From positions 32,326 to 96,325 of the forward strand of contig JAFGNT010000008.1 in assembly GCA_016926855.1 (NCBI GenBank): 64,000 bases of DNA, in the 5' to 3' direction. The notes under the pieces are model-generated. The model did no database searches, had not been told where the DNA came from, and saw nothing but the letters and a program-made list of their open reading frames with translations. A program made the translations under genes and the position numbers. This document shows, piece by piece, positions 17,986-26,362 of the stretch (position 1 is its first letter; each line of letters begins with the position of its first letter). This DNA is from Methanomicrobiaceae archaeon (GTDB lineage Archaea; Halobacteriota; Methanomicrobia; Methanomicrobiales; Methanomicrobiaceae).

Positions 17986-18557
17986 AATGCGGGGCGGCCC
18001 TTGCATGGGATTCGGATCTCGTCTTCACGCGATTCATCGAGGACTGCGGGGTACGGTGCGAACTGGTCACGCCGCATATGCTTGCTGCACCCTTTTACCG
18101 CGGATCCTTCGTCACGCTGGTAATTCCGACCGGATTCGGCAACCCCGCTTTTTCAGGCCTTCTTCCGGCCCTGCGTGCATCACAGGGCCGCATACGACGG
18201 TTCGTCGAGCGGGGCGGCAACCTCCTCGTCTTCGGCGCCATGAGCCCGAACGAGGAGGCGTACGACTGGCTCCCGTTCCCCGTCCGGTACCACCATGAAT
18301 ATTTCCGGGCGTCTGTCACTCTCGATGACGAGAAAGACGGGCATATCCTCGAGGATTTTGACTGCAGTGCCGTCGAATGCGACGGGCATTTTTCGGAATT
18401 CGATGGCAGCCGGGTGGTGGAAGCGGAGAACGGGCGTGCGCTCATGGTCAGGCACAGTCTCGGAAAGGGCACCATATACGTGACGGCCATCCACGAGTAC
18501 CCGTCCCGCCGGTTTATCCGGTCATTCTGCACGGGTGATACGGAAACCTTATTTTAG
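17982..18557 (+). CDS. unknown protein coupled to rtcB (amidotransferase-like pattern)
   Basis: 191 residues, overlapping the rtcB stop by four bases. Not firmly recognised. The pattern R-R-F-V-E-R-G-G-N-L-L-V-F-G-A after an alternating beta/alpha N-terminal half resembles glutamine-amidotransferase-like or ThuA-like folds, but no Cys-His-Glu triad is evident. Cotranslation with RtcB could mean a link with RNA repair or may be fortuitous operon sharing. Confidence 0.6.
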   Translation: MKCGAALAWDSDLVFTRFIEDCGVRCELVTPHMLAAPFYRGSFVTLVIPTGFGNPAFSGLLPALRASQGRIRRFVERGGNLLVFGAMSPNEEAYDWLPFPVRYHHEYFRASVTLDDEKDGHILEDFDCSAVECDGHFSEFDGSRVVEAENGRALMVRHSLGKGTIYVTAIHEYPSRRFIRSFCTGDTETLF

Positions 18558-18590
18558 GTGAGAAATGACTGAGATGTGAGGATATTCCTT

Positions 18591-19013
18591 ATGGACCAGT
18601 ATGTGATCTCGACCGGCTCCCGACCTCATGACCTCCTGCCCGTTGTCATGGCGTTTCACGAGCTTTTAAACCGGCTTCCGGTAACTGCACGTTCTCTCCA
18701 GTACCCGGGTGTACGGATTGAGAACGGAGTGGTAATCGATGAGGCATACTCCGGTCCGGCACTCGAAGAGGCCATCAGGAAGAATTCACTTGTCAGAGCC
18801 ACACCGTCGGCCGGTTCGTACAAGGGTATTCCGGTCGTTGTCGCCCCCCTGCGAAACAGCACAGGAGAGGCAATCGGGGCGATTGGCGTCGTCGATATGA
18901 CCGGTATCTTTGATCTGGCTACACTCATGGAGCACCAGTCCGATATCATCAGACAGGTCTGCGGCACGGATCCCTGCCCGCTCCCCTCCGAAGCAATCGA
19001 TGCCAAAAGGTAG
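18591..19013 (+). CDS. DUF2111 family protein
   Basis: 140 residues from ATG 18591 (GTG 18576 is in frame, but GTGAGGA then serves as its ribosome site). The pattern V-R-A-T-P-S-A-G-S-Y-K-G-I-P-V-V-V-A-P, then G-A-I-G-V-V-D-M-T-G-I-F-D-L-A-T-L, fits DUF2111, a methanogen-restricted family of unknown role. The core looks like a small sensory (PAS/GAF-like) fold. It ends five bases before birA. Confidence 0.75.
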   Translation: MDQYVISTGSRPHDLLPVVMAFHELLNRLPVTARSLQYPGVRIENGVVIDEAYSGPALEEAIRKNSLVRATPSAGSYKGIPVVVAPLRNSTGEAIGAIGVVDMTGIFDLATLMEHQSDIIRQVCGTDPCPLPSEAIDAKR

Positions 19014-19018
19014 TTGCC

Positions 19019-19999
19019 ATGAATGAAACATCCCTTAAAGTCCTCTCCATTCTCGAAGAGGCGGACGGATCCATCTCGGGCGAGACGATCAGCTCACAGC
19101 TGGGCGTGAGCAGGTCTGCTGTCTGGAAACATATCAGGGAACTCAGGGATTGGGGATACGTGATCAGCGCCTCGCGCCAGGAAGGGTACCGGCTGGACGC
19201 GGCAACCGGGCGCCTGCTCCCCTATGAAATCAGGAAGCTTCTGAAAACCCGATTCATCGGCCGGGACATCCGGTACTACAAAAGCACGGCATCCACGACG
19301 TGGGTGGCCAAGGATCTCTGCTCCAGGGGTGATCCGGCATCCTTAAACGGCACGGTCATCGTCGCCGAAGAGCAGACCGGAGGCATCGGCCGTCTCGGGC
19401 GGGCGTGGGTTTCCCCCTCGGGAGGGATCTGGTTCACGATCATTCTCACGCCCGACATCCCGATAGACCACCTGTTCATGATCACGATGGCGGGATCCAT
19501 CGCTGTGGCACGGGCGATCCGAAAGGAATACGATATCGGGGCGCTCATCAAGTGGCCGAACGACATTTATATCGGGGACAAAAAGGTCTCCGGCCTGCTG
19601 CTTGAGCTCTCTGCAGAGGCGGATACTGTGCATTACTGCCTGCTCGGGATCGGCATCGACGCAAACATCGATCCCACACACCTTCCCTCCGAATTCGCAA
19701 ACACCATCACCTCGATCTCCGCGGAAACGGGGTCCGAGATTGACCGCCGCACCCTGCTTGCCCGTGTGCTGCGCGAATTCGAGCAGCGCTACCTCCTTCT
19801 GGAAAGCGAGGAGTACGAATCAATTCTCAGGGAATGGAAGAGCCTTTCACTCACTCTCGACCACCGCGTCCATGTGCGCACGCTCAGGAAAAGCGTCGAG
19901 GGTGAGGCCATCGACATCGATGATCACGGGGCGCTCCTCATCAGGAAGGACAACGGCAGGGTGGAGCGGGTCATCTCAGGCGACTGCAGCCACACCTGA
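19019..19999 (+). CDS. birA: bifunctional biotin protein ligase/repressor BirA
   Basis: 326 residues. The N-terminal winged helix (about 5-60, with S-R-S-A-V-W-K-H-I as recognition helix) is followed by the ligase core with G-R-L-G-R-A-W for biotinyl-AMP, K-W-P-N-D-I and K-V-S-G-L-L-L-E, and an SH3-like C-terminal domain. It attaches biotin to PycB and, given the HTH domain, probably represses biotin genes. It is followed by bioY and the ECF module and then by pycBA, so ligase, importer and target enzyme are side by side. Confidence 0.96.
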   Translation: MNETSLKVLSILEEADGSISGETISSQLGVSRSAVWKHIRELRDWGYVISASRQEGYRLDAATGRLLPYEIRKLLKTRFIGRDIRYYKSTASTTWVAKDLCSRGDPASLNGTVIVAEEQTGGIGRLGRAWVSPSGGIWFTIILTPDIPIDHLFMITMAGSIAVARAIRKEYDIGALIKWPNDIYIGDKKVSGLLLELSAEADTVHYCLLGIGIDANIDPTHLPSEFANTITSISAETGSEIDRRTLLARVLREFEQRYLLLESEEYESILREWKSLSLTLDHRVHVRTLRKSVEGEAIDIDDHGALLIRKDNGRVERVISGDCSHT

Positions 20000-20043
20000 T
20001 ATCTTTTTCGTGTTAACCTCCAAATAAGATCAGGTTGACAGAG

Positions 20044-20553
20044 ATGTTCGGGAACGTAACGCGGACCCTCCTCCTGACACGGAGCGCCACGTTCATTGCA
20101 CTGATCACTGCCGGGGCGTGGATTTCCATTCCGTTCGTTCCGGTCCCCCTCACCCTGCAGACATTCTTCGTGCTGCTCGCAGGGGCGGTGATGAAGCGAT
20201 ACGCCGCCGTGCCTGCCGTCTGCTATCTTTTACTCGGCGCACTCGGTATTCCGGTATTTCACAACGGGCTTGCCGGGATCGGAGTACTGCTCGGGCCGAC
20301 GGGCGGCTATCTTCTCGGTTTTGTTCCCGCCGCCGTGGTTGTCGGCCTTGCCTACGAAACGAACAGACGCGCGATCCGGGCGGCAGGCATCGCACTCGGA
20401 AGCATGGCAATTCTCGGGTGCGGCGTACTCTGGCTCGCAGGTTCGACACCGCTTTCCATCAGTGCGGCATTCATAGTCGGCGCTGTTCCCTTTCTGCCGG
20501 GCGATGCACTGAAATCGGCAGCAGGCTACCTGATAGCGGAACGGATCGAATGA
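20044..20553 (+). CDS. bioY: biotin transporter substrate-binding subunit BioY
   Basis: 169 residues from ATG 20044 (TTG 20035 also in frame). Six hydrophobic helices. BioY marks: I-P-F-V-P-V-P-L-T-L-Q-T-F-F-V-L in the first loop/helix, L-G-A-L-G-I-P-V-F, and G-P-T-G-G-Y-L-L-G-F. It is the membrane S component that captures biotin for the ECF transporter. Its stop overlaps the next ATPase gene (ATGA). Confidence 0.96.
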   Translation: MFGNVTRTLLLTRSATFIALITAGAWISIPFVPVPLTLQTFFVLLAGAVMKRYAAVPAVCYLLLGALGIPVFHNGLAGIGVLLGPTGGYLLGFVPAAVVVGLAYETNRRAIRAAGIALGSMAILGCGVLWLAGSTPLSISAAFIVGAVPFLPGDALKSAAGYLIAERIE

Positions 20554-21227
20554 TCGAACTGCAGGCCCTCAGGCACAGAATTCTCGACATCCCCTCACTC
20601 ACGATACCGGAAGGGCACTGCATGGTCATCGGCCCGAACGGTGCAGGGAAATCCACCCTGCTGGAGCTCTGCGCCGGCATGCAGGTCCCGACCGGCGGGA
20701 CGGTGAGCGTGTACGGAACGGAACCCCGCCGGTGCGCCGTCGGCTGGGTCTCGGAATTTCCGGACAGGACAGTCGTGTTCGACCGGGTCTTCGACGAGAT
20801 CGCCTCCCCGCTCCGGTTTGTGCACCGGCCGTGCGATGAGACCGACACCCGGGTCAGGGAAACGGCGGCAGTAATCGGTATCGACCATCTCCTCGGGGCA
20901 TCGACACGGGAGATCTCCGGGGGGGAGAAGACGCTCGTCGCACTCGCAACCGCCGTGATCGCCTCCCCGTCCCTTCTGGTGCTTGACGACCCGGACACGC
21001 ACTGTGACACGCACACAACACGGCACGTGCAGCAGGTGCTTGAACGCCTCCCGATACCGCACATCCTGCAGTGCACGCAGGACATGGACACCGCGTCCGG
21101 TGCAGATACCGTGCTGTACATGGAGGGAGGACGAATTGTCCACGCGGGTACCCCGCGGGAGGTCTTTTCCCGCCTTATATCGTCGTGCTTCTACCCGGAG
21201 TGCTGGAGGGACGATTCGTGCGTCTGA
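20550..21227 (+). CDS. ECF transporter ATPase 1 (BioM/EcfA), altered catalytic residues
   Basis: 225 residues from ATG 20550. Walker A is G-P-N-G-A-G-K-S-T (about 29-37) and the signature is I-S-G-G-E. Walker B reads L-L-V-L-D-D-P-D, with Asp instead of the catalytic Glu, and the switch-loop His is replaced by Gln (Q-C-T-Q-D). This subunit should bind ATP but hydrolyse it poorly, as in asymmetric ABC dimers. It energises BioY through the coupling protein encoded two genes on. The gene overlaps bioY by 4 bases and the second ATPase by 10. Confidence 0.9.
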   Translation: MIELQALRHRILDIPSLTIPEGHCMVIGPNGAGKSTLLELCAGMQVPTGGTVSVYGTEPRRCAVGWVSEFPDRTVVFDRVFDEIASPLRFVHRPCDETDTRVRETAAVIGIDHLLGASTREISGGEKTLVALATAVIASPSLLVLDDPDTHCDTHTTRHVQQVLERLPIPHILQCTQDMDTASGADTVLYMEGGRIVHAGTPREVFSRLISSCFYPECWRDDSCV

Positions 21228-21916
21228 TCTGCTCGGGCGTGCGGCGGAGGACGGGCACATTCCAACTCAGTGCCGACGCCGTATTTACTCCCGGCATGCA
21301 CCTTGTCACCGGCCGCGTCGGCAGCGGCAAATCATCACTTTCACGGCTGCTTGCCGGACTCGAACACCCCGATGCGGGGATTGTCAGGGCGGAAGGGATC
21401 TCCCGGACCATGCTCTCGATGCAGTTTCCCGAGTACCATGTCACCGCACCGACGGTTACAGGGGAGATTCGGTCGTGGGGCCTCTCCCCGGACGTTATAC
21501 TCCACGAAACGGGTCTTGCCGGCCGTGAAAACGACCACCCTCTCCACCTGAGCCGCGGCGAGCTCAAAAGGCTTCATCTCGCCTGCGTGCTGGCGACACA
21601 GTACGATGTGCTGATACTTGACGAACCGTTCAGCGCACTCGACTGTATCAGGAAGGAGCGTCTCTGCCGCCGCCTCGAAACGGCAGGGAACGGGATTACC
21701 ATTATCCTGACCCACGAGCCGCTCTGGCTGCCGAAAACCGATATGCTCTGGGAGATGGACGCGGGAACACTCCGCTCCCTCGGCCGCATCCCGGAGGCGC
21801 TCCTGTCATGGGCGGATGCCCCGCGCCCGATCCGAACGGTCATCGACCGGGGGAACCTGCCCAGGAACATCACACCCGCGGATATCAGGGAGGCACGATG
21901 CAGGACCCGCGGTTGA
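21218..21916 (+). CDS. ECF transporter ATPase 2 (EcfA'), canonical catalytic residues
   Basis: 232 residues from GTG 21218, chosen because GGAGGGA precedes it at proper distance. Walker A is G-R-V-G-S-G-K-S-S, Walker B L-I-L-D-E-P-F-S-A-L-D with the catalytic Glu, and the H-loop I-L-T-H-E-P keeps its His. The signature is L-S-R-G-E rather than L-S-G-G-Q. This is the mirror image of ATPase 1, so the heterodimer should have one working site. The last 40 residues extend beyond the usual ATPase core. Overlaps ecfT by 19 bases. Confidence 0.9.
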   Translation: MRLICSGVRRRTGTFQLSADAVFTPGMHLVTGRVGSGKSSLSRLLAGLEHPDAGIVRAEGISRTMLSMQFPEYHVTAPTVTGEIRSWGLSPDVILHETGLAGRENDHPLHLSRGELKRLHLACVLATQYDVLILDEPFSALDCIRKERLCRRLETAGNGITIILTHEPLWLPKTDMLWEMDAGTLRSLGRIPEALLSWADAPRPIRTVIDRGNLPRNITPADIREARCRTRG

Positions 21917-22539
21917 GACTTTTTTCGGTTTTTACCCTCTCTCTGGCCGCTTTCGCGTCTGATACGGGTGCAATCCTTGCTCTCCTCTGGTGGGCTGCCG
22001 TTCCGCCACGGCACGGGAAATCAATTCCGGGACGGGCCACATGTGCGATCTGGATCATGGTTCTGGCAGTTGCCGCCGGCATTCAGGTCACCGGAGGAAA
22101 CGGCCTCTCCTATCTGCTCAGGATGACCGCCGTTCTCATCATTGCGGGGTGGGCGTACCGCGGGCAGCGGGGGGGAGAGGTGCTGGACGTCGCAGTCTGG
22201 GCGGGGGGCAGACATGCGGGATTCGAGACTGGTCTTCTGGCGGAGCTTGCCGTGCAGACGCTCAGGCTGATGGAACAGGATATCGCGCACATGAAAAACG
22301 CCCTCCGCCTGAAGGGGCCGGGCTGGGGTGTGTCTTCCGCCCTGTCCGTCGCGCAGACACTTCTCATCACCCAGCTGCACCGATCCGAGGATCAGGCTCT
22401 TATTCTCGCCCGGCGGGGCTACCGGCACGGAGGAACACTCTGCCCCGCATTCGCCCCGCCATGGACAGATAAAATCGCTGCATTGTGTGCATTCTCCATT
22501 CTGCTGGTCGCACTTGGTCAGTTCGTGATATTTTTATAG
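21898..22539 (+). CDS. ecfT: ECF transporter transmembrane coupling protein (EcfT/BioN)
   Basis: 213 residues from ATG 21898. Hydrophobic helices flank a cytoplasmic segment with the two short coupling-helix motifs, here A-L-R-L-K-G and A-R-R-G-Y, that insert into grooves of the two ATPases. It completes a BioY-EcfA-EcfA'-EcfT biotin importer whose genes overlap one another throughout. A TATA-like stretch around its stop (TTTTTATAGTTATAC) may drive the following pycB. Confidence 0.9.
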   Translation: MQDPRLRLFSVFTLSLAAFASDTGAILALLWWAAVPPRHGKSIPGRATCAIWIMVLAVAAGIQVTGGNGLSYLLRMTAVLIIAGWAYRGQRGGEVLDVAVWAGGRHAGFETGLLAELAVQTLRLMEQDIAHMKNALRLKGPGWGVSSALSVAQTLLITQLHRSEDQALILARRGYRHGGTLCPAFAPPWTDKIAALCAFSILLVALGQFVIFL

Positions 22540-22604
22540 TTATACAGTGAGTTTTCTAAAGGCTTTATCACAAAAGTTTCCTTCAGCCCTCACAGGTGTT
22601 TTCA

Positions 22605-24335
22605 ATGCATTCACTACATTCCGTCCGTATAACCGATACAACGCTGAGGGATGCGCATCAGTCGCTTATTGCAACACGGCTGAAGACGGAGGATATGATT
22701 CCGATTGCACGTGCAATCGATAATATCGGATTCTATTCAGTGGAGGCATGGGGCGGCGCGACATTTGACAGCTGCATCCGGTTTTTAAACGACGATCCGT
22801 GGGAACGGCTCAGATCCCTGCACGGAGAGCTCAAAAAGACCCCCATCCAGATGCTGCTTAGGGGGCAGAACCTCGTCGGGTACCGGCATTACCCCGACGA
22901 TGTCGTCGAAAAATTCGTCGAGGCCGCAGCGAAAAACGGCGTATCAATCTTCCGGGTGTTCGATGCCCTCAACGACACGAGAAATATGAGAAAGGCGATG
23001 GATGTCGTCAAGGATCTCGGGTCGCACCTTCAGGGAACGATCTGCTATACGACAAGCCCTGTCCATTCCGTGGAGACTTTCATCGACATGGCCCGCGATC
23101 TCTACGCGATGGACTGCGATTCGATCTGCATCAAGGACATGGCCGGCCTGATCATGCCCGAGGCAGCACGCGAACTCATCACCGGTATCAAGGAGGAGAT
23201 GGATATCCTCGTCGACCTCCACAGCCACTCGACGAGCGGCATCTCACCGATGAGTTACCAGGCGGCGATAGAAGCGGGAGTGGATATCCTTGATACTGCC
23301 ATGTCGCCCTTCGCCCTCGGAACGTCCCAGCCCCCGACGGAGAGCGTCATTGCCAGCCTGATAGGGACGCCGCGGGACACCGGAATCGACCTCATGGCAC
23401 TCCGGGAGGTGAGGAATCTTGTGCGGGAGATGCGCCGGAAGTACGAAGGGCTTATCGATCCCATCTCGGAACGAATCGACAGCGATGTTCTTGTCTACCA
23501 GCTTCCGGGCGGGATGATATCGAACCTCGTCTCACAGCTCAAAGAACAGGACGCACTGGATAAAATGGAGGCCGTCCTTGACGAGATCCCGCACGTGCGC
23601 GAGGATCTCGGGTATCCCCCGCTCGTTACCCCCACGAGCCAGATTGTCGGCACACAGGCCGTCCTGAACGTGCTCATCGGCGGCGAACGATATAAAAACG
23701 TGACCAAGGAGGTCAAGGACTACGTGCGGGGACTGTACGGCAGGCCCCCCCGGGCCATTTCCGAGGATATCCGTAAGCTGATCATCGGCGACGAGGAGCC
23801 GTTCACCGGCAGGCCGGCTGACCTCCTCGAACCCATCTATGAAAAGAGCGCGGAAGAGGCGCGAAAAGCGGGGCTCGTCAGGAAAGACGAGGATATCCTC
23901 ACCCTCATCCTTTACCCGGCTATTGCGCCCTCGTTTTTGAAAGGGGAACGCCAGCCAGAGAGCCTCCCCAAAAAGGAGATCCGCTCTTCGGAACCCGCCG
24001 GGATGCCCAGCTTCATGGAAGTGGAGGTGGACGGGGAGCTCTTTGGAGTGCGCATCGTGTCCGTTGAAGGGAGCGCCGTTGTGCAGACCGGGGAAAGGTC
24101 GAAGATTCCGCACGAGGATATCGAGGGCGGTATCAAGAGCAACATGCAGGGTATGGTGCTGAAAGTGCTGGTCAGGCGCGGTGCCGAGGTGAAGAAGGGC
24201 GAACAGCTCCTTGTTCTCGAGGCGATGAAGATGGAGAATCCTGTCGTGAGCCCGCGTGACGGCACGGTCGAGGAGATCTTTGTAGACGCAGGCGATGTCG
24301 TGCAGAACGGAGACGTCCTGCTGGTGATTAAATGA
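22605..24335 (+). CDS. pycB: pyruvate carboxylase subunit B
   Basis: 576 residues from ATG 22605, with AGGTG six bases before it. The carboxyltransferase barrel begins [12 protein letters not shown] and includes K-D-M-A-G and H-S-H-S-T-S metal-site regions. The C-terminal biotinyl domain has E-A-M-K-M-E-N with the biotin Lys at about 542. Together with PycA it carboxylates pyruvate to oxaloacetate to feed biosynthesis in methanogens. This is the only biotin acceptor visible in the window and the presumed target of BirA. Confidence 0.96.
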   Translation: MHSLHSVRITDTTLRDAHQSLIATRLKTEDMIPIARAIDNIGFYSVEAWGGATFDSCIRFLNDDPWERLRSLHGELKKTPIQMLLRGQNLVGYRHYPDDVVEKFVEAAAKNGVSIFRVFDALNDTRNMRKAMDVVKDLGSHLQGTICYTTSPVHSVETFIDMARDLYAMDCDSICIKDMAGLIMPEAARELITGIKEEMDILVDLHSHSTSGISPMSYQAAIEAGVDILDTAMSPFALGTSQPPTESVIASLIGTPRDTGIDLMALREVRNLVREMRRKYEGLIDPISERIDSDVLVYQLPGGMISNLVSQLKEQDALDKMEAVLDEIPHVREDLGYPPLVTPTSQIVGTQAVLNVLIGGERYKNVTKEVKDYVRGLYGRPPRAISEDIRKLIIGDEEPFTGRPADLLEPIYEKSAEEARKAGLVRKDEDILTLILYPAIAPSFLKGERQPESLPKKEIRSSEPAGMPSFMEVEVDGELFGVRIVSVEGSAVVQTGERSKIPHEDIEGGIKSNMQGMVLKVLVRRGAEVKKGEQLLVLEAMKMENPVVSPRDGTVEEIFVDAGDVVQNGDVLLVIK

Positions 24336-25816
24336 GGTATTTCGAGAAGATACTGATCGCAAACCGCGGCGAGATCGCCATCAGGGTCATGAGGGCATGC
24401 CGCGAACTCGACATCGAGACGGTGGCGATCTACTCTGACCCCGACAGGAATTCGCTCCACGTGAAATATGCGGACGAGGCGTTCAACGTGGGGGAGGCGC
24501 ACCCCCGGAAGAGCTACCTCAATATGGAGCGCATCATCGATATCGCGGAAAAATCCGGTGTGGAGGCGATCCACCCGGGGTACGGTTTCCTCGCCGAAAA
24601 CCACCACTTCGCCCACCTCTGCGAGAGCGAGGGCATCACGTTCATCGGGCCGTCCGCAAAGACTATCGAAGCGATGGGGAGCAAACTCGGCAGCAAACAC
24701 ATGATGAAGGAGGCGGGCGTGCCGGTGCTTCCCTACACCCCGGATGGTGTCACGTCCGCCGACGACGCCAAGAAAATCGCCGCTGAGATCGGCTACCCGG
24801 TCATCGTGAAGGCGAGCTCGGGCGGCGGTGGCATCGGCATGCAGATCGTCGAGTCCGAGGAGGAGCTTGAAGAGGCGATCTCGAAGGGAATGCGCATTGC
24901 GGAGTCGGCCTTCGGGGATGCCACGGTATTTATCGAGAAGTACCTCGTCAAACCCCGGCATATCGAGTTCCAGGTGCTCGCCGATGCGTACGGCAGCTGC
25001 ATCCACCTCTTCGACCGCGAGTGCTCGATCCAGCGGCGCCACCAGAAACTTGTCGAAGAGGCGCCCTGCCCGATTATGACCCCCGAACTCCGGGAACGGA
25101 TGGTGGCGTCCGCCCTCACCGTCGCCCGGGTCTCGGAGTACACGAACGCAGGCACGGTGGAATTCCTGTACGCGGACGGCGACTACTACTTCATGGAGAT
25201 GAACACCCGCCTGCAGGTGGAGCACACGGTCACCGAGGCGATCACCGGCATCGACCTCGTACGCCAGCAGATCGCGATTGCGGCGGGCGAGGAGCTTGCA
25301 CTCTCGCAGGACGACGTGAGCATCCGGGGCCATGCAATCGAGTGCCGGATCAATGCCGAGGACCCGCTCAACAACTTCGCCGCCGACCCGGGCAAGATCG
25401 TCCGGTACCGGTCGCCGGGCGGCCCGGGTATCCGCGTCGATTCCGGCATCCACATGGGCTACTCGATTCCCCCCCACTACGATTCCATGATCTCCAAGCT
25501 CTGCGGCCACGGTGCCGAGAGGATGGAGACGATCGAGAAGATGCGCCGCGCCATCTACGAGTACGTCATCATCGGAGTGAAGACGACGCTCCCCCTCCAT
25601 CACGCGATCATGAGCAACTCCCACTTCATCGCGGGGAATACCCACACGCATTTCCTGCAGGAAGAGCACATCCAGAGGAACCTGAACCGCTTCCTCAGGG
25701 AGGAGGAGACCCGGATGAAGACGCTCGCCGCGTCCCTCCGCCAGGGAAAGACTGTCGCGGCCATCTCCGCCGCGGTCAACGTGTACGTCCGGAAAAACAT
25801 GGAACGTGACGAATAG
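24332..25816 (+). CDS. pycA: pyruvate carboxylase subunit A (biotin carboxylase)
   Basis: 494 residues, translationally coupled to pycB (ATGA). It begins [13 protein letters not shown], has the ATP-grasp glycine loop S-S-G-G-G-G-I-G-M, the bicarbonate/biotin region R-D-C/E-like [13 protein letters not shown], and [10 protein letters not shown]. It carboxylates the biotin on PycB with ATP and bicarbonate. Two-subunit archaeal form. The tail after residue 450 is typical of methanogen PycA. Confidence 0.96.
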   Translation: MRYFEKILIANRGEIAIRVMRACRELDIETVAIYSDPDRNSLHVKYADEAFNVGEAHPRKSYLNMERIIDIAEKSGVEAIHPGYGFLAENHHFAHLCESEGITFIGPSAKTIEAMGSKLGSKHMMKEAGVPVLPYTPDGVTSADDAKKIAAEIGYPVIVKASSGGGGIGMQIVESEEELEEAISKGMRIAESAFGDATVFIEKYLVKPRHIEFQVLADAYGSCIHLFDRECSIQRRHQKLVEEAPCPIMTPELRERMVASALTVARVSEYTNAGTVEFLYADGDYYFMEMNTRLQVEHTVTEAITGIDLVRQQIAIAAGEELALSQDDVSIRGHAIECRINAEDPLNNFAADPGKIVRYRSPGGPGIRVDSGIHMGYSIPPHYDSMISKLCGHGAERMETIEKMRRAIYEYVIIGVKTTLPLHHAIMSNSHFIAGNTHTHFLQEEHIQRNLNRFLREEETRMKTLAASLRQGKTVAAISAAVNVYVRKNMERDE

Positions 25817-25930
25817 GCCCGGGGCAGGCAGGCCGGGGACAGGGCAGAGCGGGGCCGGGACACCCACGCATCAGAACATTTATGTCCGTCCCCACCCTTT
25901 TTGTAATGCACATTCGTGTGCGCTTTCCGC

Positions 25931-26045
25931 GCTGCGGTGGCCTAGTAGGTTAGGGCGCCAGACTCATAGGGTTTTTGAGCAAAATAACGGGGCGTCTCTG
26001 ATCTGAGACATCTGGAGATCGTGGGTTCGGATCCCACCCGCAGCA
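25931..26045 (+). tRNA. tRNA-Met (CAU), elongator type, with intron
   Basis: Exon 1 is 25931-25968 and exon 2 is 26010-26045. The acceptor stem GCTGCGG pairs with CCGCAGC followed by discriminator A. The D stem is GCC/GGC, the anticodon stem CCAGA/TCTGG closes the loop C-T-CAT-A-A, the variable loop is AGATC, and the T arm is GTGGG-TTCGGAT-CCCAC. No CCA is encoded. A 41-base intron interrupts the anticodon loop after position 37, the canonical archaeal site. The accessory island starts directly behind this gene. Confidence 0.93.
25969..26009 (+). other. tRNA-Met intron
   Basis: 41 bases between positions 37 and 38 of the tRNA. A terminal hairpin GTCTC-TGATCT-GAGAC is visible, and the intron sequence TGAG can pair with CTCA of the anticodon loop to make the bulge-helix-bulge cut by the archaeal splicing endonuclease. 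Borders could shift by a base or two. RtcB (16552) would ligate the exons. Confidence 0.8.
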
Positions 26046-26356
26046 CTCTTACGCGATTTTGTGTGCTAATTTTGAAATTGAGCCATTTTTTTTAGATCGT
26101 GGTTTTCACGATCGGCTTAAAAAACCGAAAATTTTAGAATTTCCTCAGCACTCTCGCGCTGGTTATTTAGATCCTGTGCGCGCTGTCCTCATCAAACCTT
26201 CCGGCTCAAAAGAACCCGCCATGCCATTTCATGAGTTGTTCTAATCCCGCCTGAGGCTTAATTACGTTTAATACAGAATCCCTTTCGTTTTTTGCAATTC
26301 AAAGCTCTTTATAGGCGTTTTTGAAATTGCAATACTGCATACTCCTTATTAATATT
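26046..26356. other. AT-rich non-coding stretch behind tRNA-Met
   Basis: No convincing gene. Two inverted repeats are visible: GATCGTG-GTTTT-CACGATC (26095-26113), preceded by eight Ts, and TTGCAATTCAA against TTGAAATTGCAA (26292-26302 and 26321-26332) around a TATA-like CTTTATAG. An open frame of 61 codons at 26059-26244 has no recognisable product. The composition is well below the surrounding G+C, in keeping with the start of an inserted region. Confidence 0.5.
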
Positions 26357-26362
26357 AGGTGA

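Noticed and set aside
23912..25867. 651-codon open frame on the minus strand opposite pycB/pycA
   Set aside because: It is a mirror of two secure genes in high-G+C sequence; the translation is rich in His, Arg and Asp and shows no family pattern.
26095..26113. Hairpin GATCGTG/CACGATC as a terminator
   Set aside because: The T-run is on the upstream side for the plus strand and the downstream side carries A residues on the minus strand, so it does not fit a terminator in either direction.
26059..26244. 61-codon frame behind tRNA-Met
   Set aside because: No ribosome site or family sequence; lies in an AT-rich stretch with inverted repeats, so kept as non-coding.
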